Shown in pieces: positions 45,148-56,600 of a DNA stretch of 64,000 bases. This stretch comes from Heterodera schachtii (Eukaryota > Nematoda > Chromadorea > Rhabditida > Heteroderidae): contig SIJG01000042.1 in NCBI GenBank assembly GCA_023374025.1, positions 682,001 through 746,000 of the forward strand. The letters run 5' to 3'. The notes below the pieces were generated by a model. The model was not told the DNA's origin, did no database searches, and saw only the letters and a program-made list of their open reading frames with translations. The number at the start of each line of letters is the position of its first letter. Position 1 is the stretch's first letter. The translations under genes were made by a program, and so were the position numbers.

Positions 45148-46101
45148 TGTGCTGCAAAAAAGGGACAGGTAACTAAGAAAGGGGGCGAGAGATGGGATGA
45201 ACTGCGTGAGGAATGGGTGAGACGGGAGGGAGGGAGGGAGAGAAGGGGGGAGAGAGTGGGGAGGGGTAAGGGAGGGAGAGGAGGGGGGAGAGAGTGGGGA
45301 GGGGTAAGGGAGGGAGAGGAGGGGGGAGAGAGTGGGGAGGGGTAGCGAGGGAGAGGAGGGAGTAGGAGAGGGGGTGGGAGGAAGAGAGAGGGAGAGGAGG
45401 ATGGGAGGAGAGGGGAAGGGGATAGAAAGGTAGTAGCGGAGGGAGGGGTAAGGGAGTGCGGGGGGAGGGGGGGGGGGGAGAGGGAGGGGATGGGTGGTGG
45501 AGTGTTGGGAGTGTCTGTGATTGGATAATTGACTTCATCCGTTTGCATTAACAGAGCCAAGCGGTCACTACATTTGTGAGCACTTTGATCTGCGAAATCC
45601 GATCTTATCATAACATAAGGGTAACACTAAAGTACGAAAACAAAGGAGCGAAAGGGCGACGCGAGAAAAGCGGCAAAGAATGGATGAATGAATGCCCTTT
45701 GTGTGGCCAACAATTAATGAGTTAATGAGTTAATGAGAATAAATGTCCTTCCCTCTGTCCTCTCTTTTGGCCTCTCATTAATCGACCGTTTCTTCTGCTC
45801 ATTTCTTCCTTTTTGCTTCTTTCTTTTCCCACTTAACTTGCTTTTCTCTTCTAATGTTGACTTTGCTCTTGTGTTACTCTTTCTTCATAATTTTCCACTG
45901 TTGCAACATGCATTTTGAGAGAAGACAGACGAGGGAAAGTTGAGGAGGTAAAGCGGGCGGAGGGGGGGGGGGGGGAAGGGAAGGGAGGAGCAATGGAGGA
46001 AGAGCGGAAGGAGGGGATGGGGAGGAAAGTGGAAAATTAAGGTGAAAATGGATAGGGGAAAGGGGGGGGGGGAACGGGGAGGGGAGCGGAGGGCGAGTGG
46101 G
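45148..46101. other. Upstream region of the myosin gene, purine-rich
   Basis: Includes a GA/GGG array at 45215-45480 with a roughly 51-bp repeat (AGAGTGGGGAGGGGTAAGGG, at least three copies) and poly-G runs near 45965 and 46060. No promoter element is recognisable. Confidence 0.5.
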
Positions 46102-46489
46102 CAGGGTTTCTATTTTGCCTGGAAATCCGGCATTTTCCAGGTTTTGGGGCTCAGTGCCGGGTTATTGGTTTTTTGCTGGGTTGATTATTTTTGCTAAATT
46201 TTGGCTATGTTTTCCTGGTCAAAATCATAATATTTGAAAAAAAACGAATTTTAAGTTAAGGTTATTTCTCCAAGAAACGAAGAAATATTTACACAAATTC
46301 AATGCTAAATTTTCATGTACCAATAATCACAATTCATTTCTTTTTCATTGCAAATTTTGTAAAAACAAAAGTGAAAAGTGGTGATAATAATAAATGCACT
46401 GATTTGTTCCAATAATTTTAACTTTTTTTCCTTTCCTTGGAAAAAATGCAAAAAGTTGCCGGGTTTTTGAGTTTTGGAGAGAAACCCTG
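46102..46489. mobile_element. Short DNA-transposon remnant with CAGGGTTTCT ends
   Basis: Inverted termini CAGGGTTTCT (46102-46111) and AGAAACCCTG (46480-46489) flank 388 bp of AT-rich DNA; sub-terminal CCGG motifs are also mirrored (TCCGGCA near the left, GCCGGGTT near the right). CAGGG ends are common in hAT-type elements. I see no clear 8-bp target duplication and no coding capacity. Confidence 0.5.
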
Positions 46490-46504
46490 AAGGGGAAAGA
46501 GGGA

Positions 46505-47715
46505 AGGGGGAGAATGAGGAGGAGGGGACTGATCAGTGATTGCTGATCAGTAGCAAAAGAAAGAGAATGAGGAGGAGGAGGAGGGGACTGATCAGTGATT
46601 GCTGATCAGTAGCAAAAGAAAGAGAATGAGGAGGAGGAGGAGGGGACTGATCAGTGATTGCTGATCAGTAGCAAAAGAAAGAGAATGAGGAGGAGGAGGA
46701 GGGGACTGATCAGTGATTGCTGATCAGTAGCAAAAGAAAGAGAATGAGGAGGAGGAGGAGGGGACTGATCAGTGATTGCTGATCAGTAGCAAAAGAAAGA
46801 GAATGAGGAGGAGGAGGAGGGGACTGATCAGCGATTGCTGATCAGTAGCAAAAGAAAGAGAATGAGGAGGAGGAGGAGGGGACTGATCAGTGATTGCTGA
46901 TCAGTAGCAAAAGAAAGAGAATGAGGAGGGAGGAGGGACTGATCAGCGATTGCTGATCAGTAGCAAAAGAAAGAGAATGAGGAGGAGGGGACTGATCAGT
47001 GATTGCTGATCAGTAGCAAAAGAAAGAGAATGAGGAGGAGGGGACTGATCAGTGATTGCTGATCAGTAGCAAAAGAAAGAGAATGAGGAGGAGGGGACTG
47101 ATCAGTGATTGCTGATCAGTAGCAAAAGAAAGAGAATGAGGAGGAGGAGGATGGACTGATCAGTGATTGCTGATCAGTAGCAAAAGAAAGAGAATGAGGA
47201 GGAGGAGGAGGGGACTGATCAGTGATTGCTGATCAGTAGCAAAAGAAAGAGAATGAGGAGGAGGAGGAGGGGACTGATCAGTGATTGCTGATCAGTAGCA
47301 AAAGAAAGAGAATGAGGAGGAGGGGGAGGACCTGATCAGCTGATTGATGATCAGTAGCAAAAGAAAGAGAATGAGGCGGAGCGAGGGACTGATCAGTGAT
47401 TGCTGATCAGTAGCAAAGAAAGAGGAATGAGGAGGAGGAGGGTAGGGACTGATCACGGATTGCTGATCCATTAGCAAAGAAAGAGAATGAGGAGTGAGAG
47501 GAGGAGGAGGGGACTGATCAGCTGATTGCTGATCAGTAGCAAACGTAAGAGAATGAGGAGGAGGTGAACTGCTCAGTGATTGCTGATCAGTAGCAAAAGA
47601 AAGAGAATGAGGAGGAGGAGGATGGACTGATCAGCTGATTGCTGATCAGTAGCAAAAGAAAGAGAATGAGGAGGAGGGGGACTGATCAGTGATTGCTTAT
47701 CAGTAGCAAAAGAAA
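46505..47715. repeat. Minisatellite of 21 units, each with paired TGATCA palindromes
   Basis: I count 21 copies of a 54-66-bp unit (mostly 59 bp): purine block AGAATGAGGAGGAGGAGGAG, then GGGACTGATCAGTGATTG, then CTGATCAGTAGCAAAAGAA. Units differ mainly in the number of GGA triplets. The last six copies are more diverged (for example GATCACGGATTG, GCTTATCAG). Each unit contains two CTGATCAG palindromes 6 bp apart. This is a minisatellite, not a CRISPR array: there are no unique spacers. Confidence 0.95.
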
Positions 47716-49786
47716 TAAACGAAGTGATTAAGGGCATTTAGCTTCGTTCGTTTCTTTCCATTTATTACATCTTCGCCGTTTCCCATCCGTTCTCATTTGT
47801 CAGCTAATTATTTCTGCTGTTCGCAATTTTACACCGTTTGATCCTTTGCCTTTTTTTAAATTTATTTTATGGGAGCTTTTCTATTTTCATTTATCTGTTT
47901 AATCTTTTAAAATTTTTATTGAATTGGACACAAATAGCAAAAAAAATTGGTTGGAAAAAATTAGTGGAAAAGGAAGGCACTTGACAAAATATTTGAGGAC
48001 TGAAAGGAAGAAAGATTGGGAAATGGAAGGCAATTCCCGAGACTCGGTACTGAGACTTTTCAAATTTTTCTTAAATAAAACTGAAAATTTAAAAAAATTG
48101 GTGAATAATTTTTCATATTTTAATTCGGTTCAGCTGATCTTAAAGGATTGAATGAAGAACGGAGGATCGGAAATCAACTGACTTATTTCTAAGACTTGTA
48201 CTGATTTTGAAGAACCATCACATATCATTTTGGACCATTTCGTTTATTTATAAAATTGAAATTGATCATTTTGGTTAAATTCTGTTAACAAAAAGTCGCA
48301 CCAATTAAATCGTTGTCGCCTACGACTCCGCCGAACCCTTAGTTTTTTTGAAAATTTTTTAAATATGAAAAAAAAGAACCTTTCCGTGGAAAAAGGAAAA
48401 GCCACTAAAAATGTAAAATTTTGGTCTGTGCCCGCCAATTACCTCTGAATGGGGCTTGTCTTATGCCGAACACTGAAGACAAATTCGTGATGATCGAATT
48501 TTAACAATAGCCATAAAAATTATCAGTTGAATTTTCGCAAATTTCGAAAACTAATAGATTTTTAAAAATATATAAAATTTAAAATATAATTTTAGGCTTT
48601 GTGCTGAAATGACTTCGTCCACCAATCGTTCACTTCTGATTTTCTCCCTTTAGCTTTTAAGTAAAATGTTTCTATGAATATAATAAAAAACAATAAGAAA
48701 TGTTTAATATTTTTCATGTAAAAAAGACAATAGCAAAGCTTGTTTAACGGACTAACAAAACTTTCAAATTTCTTTTGCCATTTCCTTTCTTTCACTAATA
48801 TTCAATTCATTTGTTTTCTTTTGGCATTTTTGGTACCCAACAATTGGCATTTACTTTTATTTTTTTCATTTTCTTTTCGCCAATGTCCCAGATTTTCGCT
48901 TTCATAAAGAAGACACGGATTTTGTCTTTTTATTTTGCAATTTATTGTTCTAATTTTAATAAGTCTAAGAAAAATCATCCGTTTTTTTCCTCGCGCTCTC
49001 CCTATTTCTTGGCATATTTTCCTCGTTTTTATGCGTGCCATTGACTTTGCCCTCTTTTGTGCGTCTTCCCCCCCCCTCCCCGTGGTGCCGTGCCTTTCCT
49101 CCCCCTCTCTTTTCTTTCTTCACTAACTCTGCTGATCCTTCCTCAATTTTATTCCCTTAAGATATTTTTGCTGTTTCTAAAAATGGACTTCACTGTTGCT
49201 TTTCCTCTTAATTGTCCTCAGTTCTCTCCGTCTTGGCCATCCCTTCCCTCCCCCCTCCCCTCCCCCCCCCTTTCCTTCCCCCCCCCCCTTTTGCCCCTCC
49301 AATTCCTCACTTAAACTGTGCACGAAAACACAATTTAATGACGCTGCCAGAGAGAAAATTGGCATTCCGTGTTTTGTAGGAGAGTGTGCAGTCACTTCGG
49401 CCAATGTTTCGTCCGTTGCGCCTTCGTCCCTCCCCCCCCCCCTTTTGCCCCTTCGCTTGTTGCCTTCCAATTTCGGAAATTCGCCTCCCCCCCCCCCCAT
49501 TTTCATGCCGAATTGTCAATTCCGTTCATAATTATTGACTGATTTTATTTCTCTTTTTATGACTTTTGCCCCCCCCCCTCATATTTATAATAGCAGCTGT
49601 GCTTCTTCCTCCTCCCCTCAGTTTTCCCTCCTTTTCCCATTTTAGAAATGCCTTAAATCTGATAAGCCGCCCTCTCCGTCCTTTTTCGAGGCCGTTTTAT
49701 TTTAAATTTTCAAATTGGCATTATAACGTCCAGTTTCAGTTTTATGTCATTTAGCTCCCTTTTTCTTTTCTGTCGCCTCCTTTTTA
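47716..49786. other. AT-rich intergenic region, no gene seen
   Basis: Two kilobases of AT-rich sequence followed by C-rich runs (about 49070, 49260, 49430, 49490 and 49570). A short non-repetitive open frame at 47924-48151 (+) has no recognised similarity. Confidence 0.5.
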
Positions 49787-50483
49787 CCGTATTTGCTCTT
49801 TTTATATGCCATGGTATATTATTTTTCAACCTCCTCAGAAAGGGGTAGATAATTGGAGACTGGTAGACTAATGGAGACTGGGAGATTATTTTTCGGCTGA
49901 TTTATTTAATGGAAAATTTTTGAAATTTTTTTGAACATGTCGCCAAAAAATGTCATCGTGTCAAAAAATCATTTTTATTGCATTTTTGTTAAAGAATTTG
50001 TGAATTTTATATGAAAAAAAATCATTTGAGGGTCAGTTAAAAAATTAATACAGGAAAAATGCTTAAATATTTAAGTTTGTGGGCTCACAACGCAATTGGA
50101 CGGAACATGAGATGAAAAAATTGCTTGCTTCAAGCCGGAAGAAGCAATTGGACCGATAGGGACCAAATTTTTGCGCGAGTTTAGGGCAAATGAAACGGTG
50201 AAAATGGCCGAAACGATATGAAGAAGCCGGCTTATCTGATGATGATGCAGGGCTGGATGGATTCGGAGATGACGACGAATTGTTCATTTATTAGCCCCTT
50301 TTACTGTTGAACTGAGTTTATTTTTTTTGGAAAATGTGCCAAATAAATTATTAAAAAATTCTATTTATCCCCCTGGCACATAAATGGAGACTGATAGATT
50401 ATTTTTCAACCTCCTCAGAAAGGGGTATATAATTGGAGACGGGCAGATTAATGGAGAGTGGCATATAAAAAGAGCAAATACGG
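49787..50483. mobile_element. 697-bp DNA transposon with perfect 24-bp terminal inverted repeats
   Basis: CCGTATTTGCTC...ATATGCC at 49787-49810 is the exact reverse complement of 50460-50483 (24 of 24 bp). Just inside each end lies a direct repeat (CCTCCTCAGAAAGGGGTA, then ATAATTGGAGAC) at about 49834 and 50410, so the ends are compound. The interior plus strand at 50080-50290 reads as broken protein (VGSQRNWTEHEMKKLL, later DDDELFIY then stop). That resembles the acidic C-terminal end of pogo/Tigger-type transposases or host-derived text, with in-frame stops. A non-autonomous, decayed cut-and-paste element is the best reading. Confidence 0.75.
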
Positions 50484-53361
50484 ATATATATTTTTTTACT
50501 TTTTCGGAATGATTAAATTTTTTTTGATTTCAATTGATCCTTTAATCTTTGTTCTACTAATTGTCCAATTGTCCGTAATCTCTTCTCTTCTTCCTTCCTC
50601 TTCTTCATGCGTCCCTCCTCCTCCTCCGGCCATTCGTCGCTCCGTTCCGCCGCCTCCGCAAGTTCGACTACACTTCGCAACTTCGCCCGCATTCCAAAAA
50701 GCGTTTCGGCACATTTTGACAACGAGCAACAGCAGCACAAAGAGACGACAGCGACAGTGCCTTTTGTGCCACTTCAGCTGCACATTGTCAAAGAGAAAAA
50801 GCACGGCAAGTACAAAAGAGGAAAAAAGGCTTAATTAATCTTGGCATTTTCAAATTGACTGAGAATCAGGACTAACAAATAAGCGTAATTATTACGGAAC
50901 GAAAATGATAAGTTGGGTTAATTAGCCAAAACTTTCTCATCCCAAATGTATTATTAAAAAGAAACAAACCAAAAAAATAAAAAGCATTAATTAAATTCAC
51001 TTAAGTATTTTTATTTTATTGGATTTAATCCGCTTTTATCTGTGCATTTTTTATTATTTTTTAATTTTTAACAAACAGAAAGAAGGCGAACGATTGAGCA
51101 GAGACAAGGTGTAAAATGTCAAATAAATGGTCAAAGGAGAGAGGAGAGAAGGCCCGAACAATTGGGAGGAAAAGCGAAGCAAAAGCGGACGGAGAGAGAG
51201 GAAGAAGCGGAGGGAAGGCGAAGCGGAAAAGCGGACAGTGCGCGAGAGGGACGGAAAGGGTGAGGGGGGGGGGGGGGGGGGGTGCCAAAAAAAACAATTG
51301 GAATGAAATGCCAAAACACCAAGCTCCTATTGGATCAATTATCGACTCAATTGACTCATTATTCTTCCTCTCGGGGAAGCTTCTTCTCTATCATTTTATT
51401 GAAGTTTTGTTGGAGGTTTGAATGAATGAGCGCTTCTTGTTCCTGAAAAAAATAGAGTTTGTCATAAGTCACACGAAGAGAAAAAAACATTTGCGTGTTT
51501 TTATTGTTTCACCCTTTCCCCCCCCCCCCCTCCCCTTTCTTCCCTTTCCCTCCCCTTTCTCCCCCCCCCCCCTCCCCTTTCTTCCCTTTCTTCCTTCCCC
51601 TCCCCTCCCCTTTCTTCCCGTTTCCCTCCCCTTTCTTCCCCCCCCCCTCCCCTTTCTTCCCTTTCTTCCCTTCCCCTCCCTCCCCTTTCTTCCCTTTCCC
51701 TCCCCTTTCTTCTCCCCCCCCCTCCCCTTTCTTCCCTTCCCCTCCCCTCCCCTTTCTTCCCTTTCCCTCCCCCTTCTCCCCCCCCCCCCTCCCCTTTCTT
51801 CCCTTTCTTCCCTTCCCCTCCCCTCCCCTTTCTTCCCTTTCCCTCCCCTTTCTTTCCCCCCCCCCCTCCCCTTTCTTCCCTTCCCCTCCCCTCCCCTTTC
51901 TTCCCCCTTCCCCTCCCCTCCGCTTTCTTCCCTTTCCCTCCCCCGCCCCCGTCTCCCGCTTCCCTTTTCCCTCCATTCCTTCCCTTCTTTTTCGGTTCGA
52001 TTCTCCCTTTTCCGCTGCTGGTGCCAATGGCATTCCTTCGTTTCTTCCTCTTTTGGCACCGCTGTCAATTGCATTTCCCCCTCCCCCGCCACTCATTTCG
52101 TCTTTCTTCCCATTGGACATGCCATTATTCATTTCTTTAGCTAAACTTGGATTTTATTCACTTCTCTTTCTCCGCTTCTTTTCTTCTCCATTTCTCTCTC
52201 TCTCTCTTCACAAAATAAGAGAAAACAATTTCATCTAATAAAAATAAATTATGCTGCTTTTTCATCTCATTCATAAAGGCATGCATTTCCAACTGCGAAA
52301 ATCGCTTTGAGTTGAAAAGTCAAAGGGAAGGCGAAAGGGAGGAGGAGGAGGAGGAAGGCGGACGGACGGACGAAAGATGCATAATGGAATGAGAGAATGG
52401 GGCAAGAAGAAGGCTGGGAGGAAGAGGAAATAAGAAGAGGGAGAGGAGAGGGAATGGGGAAGTGCAAAAGGAAGAGGGAAACGGGAAGAGGAGCGGAAAA
52501 GGTGGAAGAATGGGGAAGAGAAAGAGGTAGAAGACGGAGGGTGTGTGCTTCACCCCCCCCCCCCCCCCCCCCCTCCCATTGGCATTGCCCCCCCCCCCCC
52601 CCCCCCCTCTCCGCAGGTGCCAAAATGCATTTCGTTTCTTTGCCCTTTCATTTCCTTAACTTTAACTCGAATTGTTACTCACATTTCCCCTTCCCTTCCC
52701 TTCGCTTCTCTTATTCTCTGTTGTTCCAATTGAGGGGATTACCGCGAAATGTTCTCCAGGGTTCGATTTGCCACCAAACTCTACCGGTGAGTGCCAAATA
52801 AATTTATTTGATGGACCAAATCTTCTTCCGTCGGCTTCGTCTTCCTCCTCTCCCTTCCCTTTCGTCTGTCCCTTCCCCCAAATCCCTTTGTGCCCATTAC
52901 TCATCCGCCGCCTTTCCCTCCCTTTTGCCTTCCCTTTTGATTCGACTCGGCTTTTCCTCTTCTCTCTTTCCTTCGCTCTCACTTTCTTTCTCTTCGTTTT
53001 CTTCTCTTCTTTCGTTGCGTTGTAATTGAGCGATGGTTTTCTTCCGTCTGCCAACATTTTAGGACTTTTGCTTTTTTTTTTCTTCTCCATGGAATGGAAA
53101 ATGCCGAATGCCGAATCTTCCCCCCCCCCCTATTGGAGTTGACCCCTCAAGGGAATTCATCGGTTGATGAGAGCAAACGGAGGGGGGAGGGGGGGGGGGG
53201 GGGGAGATATTCGAACAGACAAAGTGGGCGGATGGAGGAATATTTATGGATTCTTCTCCCACTTAATCTCTTTTTTGTCTGTATTTACATAACAACGAAG
53301 GTGTGGCACCCTTTTCACCTTTTCCTTTATTCTTTTTCACTCTTTCCTTCTCTCTTTCAGC

Positions 53362-53398
<37 letters not shown>

Positions 53399-53407
53399 CT
53401 CGCCTCG

Positions 53408-53440
<33 letters not shown>

Positions 53441-53637
53441 GCTCTCGCCTCGCTCTCGCTCTCTCTCTCTCTCTCTCTCTTTTTCCTTTTCACTCTCTTT
53501 CCTTCTCTCTTTCAGCTTGTCCTTGTGTTTTTTTTCTACTTATAATTTTGCTCTCATTAGTCAGTCTTTGTTCAACTACAGTATGTAATGTTACAATACC
53601 ATTGACTGTTACTGTTGCCTTTTCTGTCTTCCTGGCC
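50484..53637. other. Low-complexity intergenic region upstream of the K2P gene
   Basis: Contains poly-G (51265), a C/T minisatellite of CCCTCCCCTTTCTTCCCTTT units (51515-51960), long C runs (52552-52575 and 52588-52606), poly-G (53180-53200) and (CT)n with CTCGC variants (53368-53480). A plus-strand frame at 50607-50834 (Ser/Lys-rich, ending in KKHGKYKRGKKA) is non-repetitive but unassigned. A short exon-like ATG segment at 52749-52786, ending in a GTGAGT donor in phase 2, could be an alternative 5' exon of the K2P gene. Confidence 0.5.
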
Positions 53638-56600
53638 ATGCTCCATTTTGGTGGCCACACTCTGTCCACCTCCTCACATTCCCATGCCCATCCTTCCCAC
53701 CATCGCCCATCGGAACATTCGGTGGGCGGTGAACGGTTGGGCACCGATCGAATGCCACAACCCCAACAAACGATGCCGACAATTCACTCAATGCATAGTA
53801 TCACAGAAGTGGCCGAGCTAAGGTGGTCATAAAATGGAAAATGCCAAAATGGGGAAGTGGAAAAGAAAGGGCGCAATTTTAAGTTGGGATGACCATTTAA
53901 TCACTAATTGTATTTAATCACTAATTATCGTTCAGTGCCGAGCGTCTGAATTTGTACATTGACCGTCAGCAGGAAGGCACTGATGCTCAGAACGAAGATG
54001 AGCAACAAATGAATGTCACATTCAGAGACGAAACACTTAAGACGCGAAAAGAGCGGTGGAGACATGTCAGAAGAGGGGGGGGGGGGGGGGGGGGGGGGTC
54101 ATTAAGGCGGCGTTTTCCTAGAAAAATTTCAAATCCCATAGAGCAAATTTTTTGGAAATGTATTGAGGCGATCTATGAAGGAGTGAGTGATTTGATCAAT
54201 GTCTTTTGCCCTGCTAAATTTGAATGATTCGGTTCGGCTCGTCTAATCGTATGGTGGTTTTTCGTACGGAGTCCATTATTTTGGTTTGATGTCATTAGGG
54301 ATTTTCATTAGTGTAGCAAGTTTTGTAGTGGCATCCCTTTTTCTTCGGGCTTGGTATTTTAATGGATCAAAAATTGTTTTCCCATCTTTTTTGACCTACC
54401 TAAAAAGTTAATAAATTTGAAATAAATACCAACATTTAAACCAATTTAACATAACTTTTTCAATGTCTTTGAATACCTTAGCATTCGGCTAACATTGTCT
54501 TTTCTAAAAATTGAAATTAATAAAAAAAAAATTTCAGCGGCTAAAACTGACACTTCCCCACGTCGGGTTGGTAAATTCAATTAATTAAAGTATCTTCGTT
54601 GTTTAATGAATTGCTTTTTGGGCTCGTCGTCCTTTCCGCTGCTTACACTTTGCTCGGTGCTGCCATTTTCCATTACGTCGGTTTCCGTTGTTTTCCATTC
54701 TCTGTAAAGTGCCGAATTCAGTTCGAAACTCCCAATGAAATTCACATTCGAAATGCCACTGCCCATCGTGTCCAAATGCTCAAAGATCGTGTAATTGCTC
54801 AACTTTGGCTGCTCGGCACTCAGCAAGAGCCAAATTGGACGAGAAGCTCTTCCGCTTTTAATCATTGGGCGGAAATCGCCGACGATGGGTGAGAGGGGGG
54901 AGGAAATGCCAAAAGAAAATGCCGATTTGACACGAACAGAATGAACGCCATCATTCGCGATGTGTTCATAGATTACACCAAGAACTACATGACCCCGGAT
55001 GACATCATCTACGGGGTCGGACCCAGCAAATGGTCCTTCGGCTCCAGTGTTTTCTTCTCTTGGACAGCCATTACCACAATCGGATACGGTATTTAACAAG
55101 AAACTTACCCAACTGTCCAACCCCTTTCTTTCTTTCTTTTCTTGCCTTTGTCCTCTCCCTTCTCTCTCTCTCTCAACTCTCTCTCCCCTCTCTCTCTCTC
55201 TCTCCCCTCTCTCTCTCCCCCCTCTCTCTGCTCTCTCTCTCCCCCCTCTCTCTCTCTCCTCCCCCTCTCTCTCTCTCTCCATCTCTCTGTCCGTCTCTCT
55301 TCTTCAATTTGCTTATGCCTCCCCTTCTCCTCCCCATTTAGGTCACATTGTCCCCTTGACTATCCAGGGTCGTATTTCGTGCCTTCTCTACGCTCTTTTT
55401 GGCATTCCTCTCAGTCAGTTTTTTTTAATCAGAAATTCCAGTTAAAACACCGCAACTAATTGTAAGTATTAAGCATTTGTTCTCGAATAACCGGTCTACC
55501 TCAGTTGGACGCGCACGGTTGGGCGCCAGCACATGTTTTTCCACAATACCTTTTTTCTTTGTCATCCAAATCCAACATTCTTGGTATCATTCGAGAGCTC
55601 TTCAGATGCTCTAATATCCTGCAAAATTCCAAATTTTTTTTGTTAATTTTGAACAAATTTATGGCCAAAAAAAGTTGGAAAATTTGGTTTTTTGAATTCT
55701 TCTGGCCATAACTTTTTTTTTTAACCTAAACTAAATTTTTCAAAATTTTGCAGACTAATAGAGGACACTTAGAGCTTTCGAATGATTTCAACAATGTTGG
55801 ATTGGTTAACAAAGAAAAAAGTTATAGTTAAAAACGTGCCGGCGCCCAACTGAGCAGTTCCGCTAATAACATAAACTTAGTCAGTTGGTGCTGTGACGAA
55901 GTGTCAAAAGTATGGATGAGGGAGGGGTGATCAGAAGAGGCGGGTCATTTCAGTACGGAAAAGCTATTTAAATAACTAAATTAATTAATAATTGATAATT
56001 GAATAACAATCTAATAATAACCAAATATATTTGTCCTCTATTTCAGTTTAGACGACCACAAAAAAAAGACACGACCATGTAATATTTTGACAAATTTCAT
56101 GCACCATATTCTTGGTATAATTTGATTGTCCTAAGTGTCCTCTATTTGCTGTAAAATTTCAAAAAATTTCGTTGAGTTTCAAAAAATTTGTGGTCAAAAA
56201 GGTTTACCAAATCAATTTTTGAACTTTACAACCCACAACTTTTTAAAAAATCTAATTAATAGATTAAAATAATTATATATTAATTAATTAAAATCTTTCC
56301 CGTACTGAAATGACCCGCCTCTTCTGGTCACGCCTCCCTCATCCGGGACCCACCCTTTTGGGCGCGCACGTTTGGGCGCTCACGTTTGGGCGCGCTCGTT
56401 TGGGCGCCAGCTCGTTTTTCCACTTAAGCTTTTTTCTTTGGCATCCAAATCCAACAATCTTGGTATCATTCGAAAGCTCTTATCATGCTCTATTAGCCTT
56501 AGCAAAAACGAAAAGTTTTTCATTAAGAAAAAACTTGAAATTTTCGACTTTTTCGCTATTTTCATGTATAACTTTTTTGGTAATTGTCTAAGCGCAAAGC

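Noticed and set aside
46505..47715. CRISPR-like array
   Set aside because: Units are contiguous with no unique spacers, and the genome is eukaryotic; it is a minisatellite.
50607..50834. Ser/Lys-rich 75-aa plus-strand frame
   Set aside because: No splice context, no recognised domain, and a competing open frame on the minus strand.
51422..52238. Long overlapping open frames on both strands (200-247 aa)
   Set aside because: All derive from CCCTTTCCCTCCC-type repeats; composition alone keeps them open.
54103..54227. Extra K2P exon reading SLRRRFPRKISNPIEQIFWK
   Set aside because: Plausible protein text, but the flanking exons 53936-54065 and 54538-54570 already join in phase 0; including it has no clear splice sites (poly-G precedes it) and it ends in a stop.
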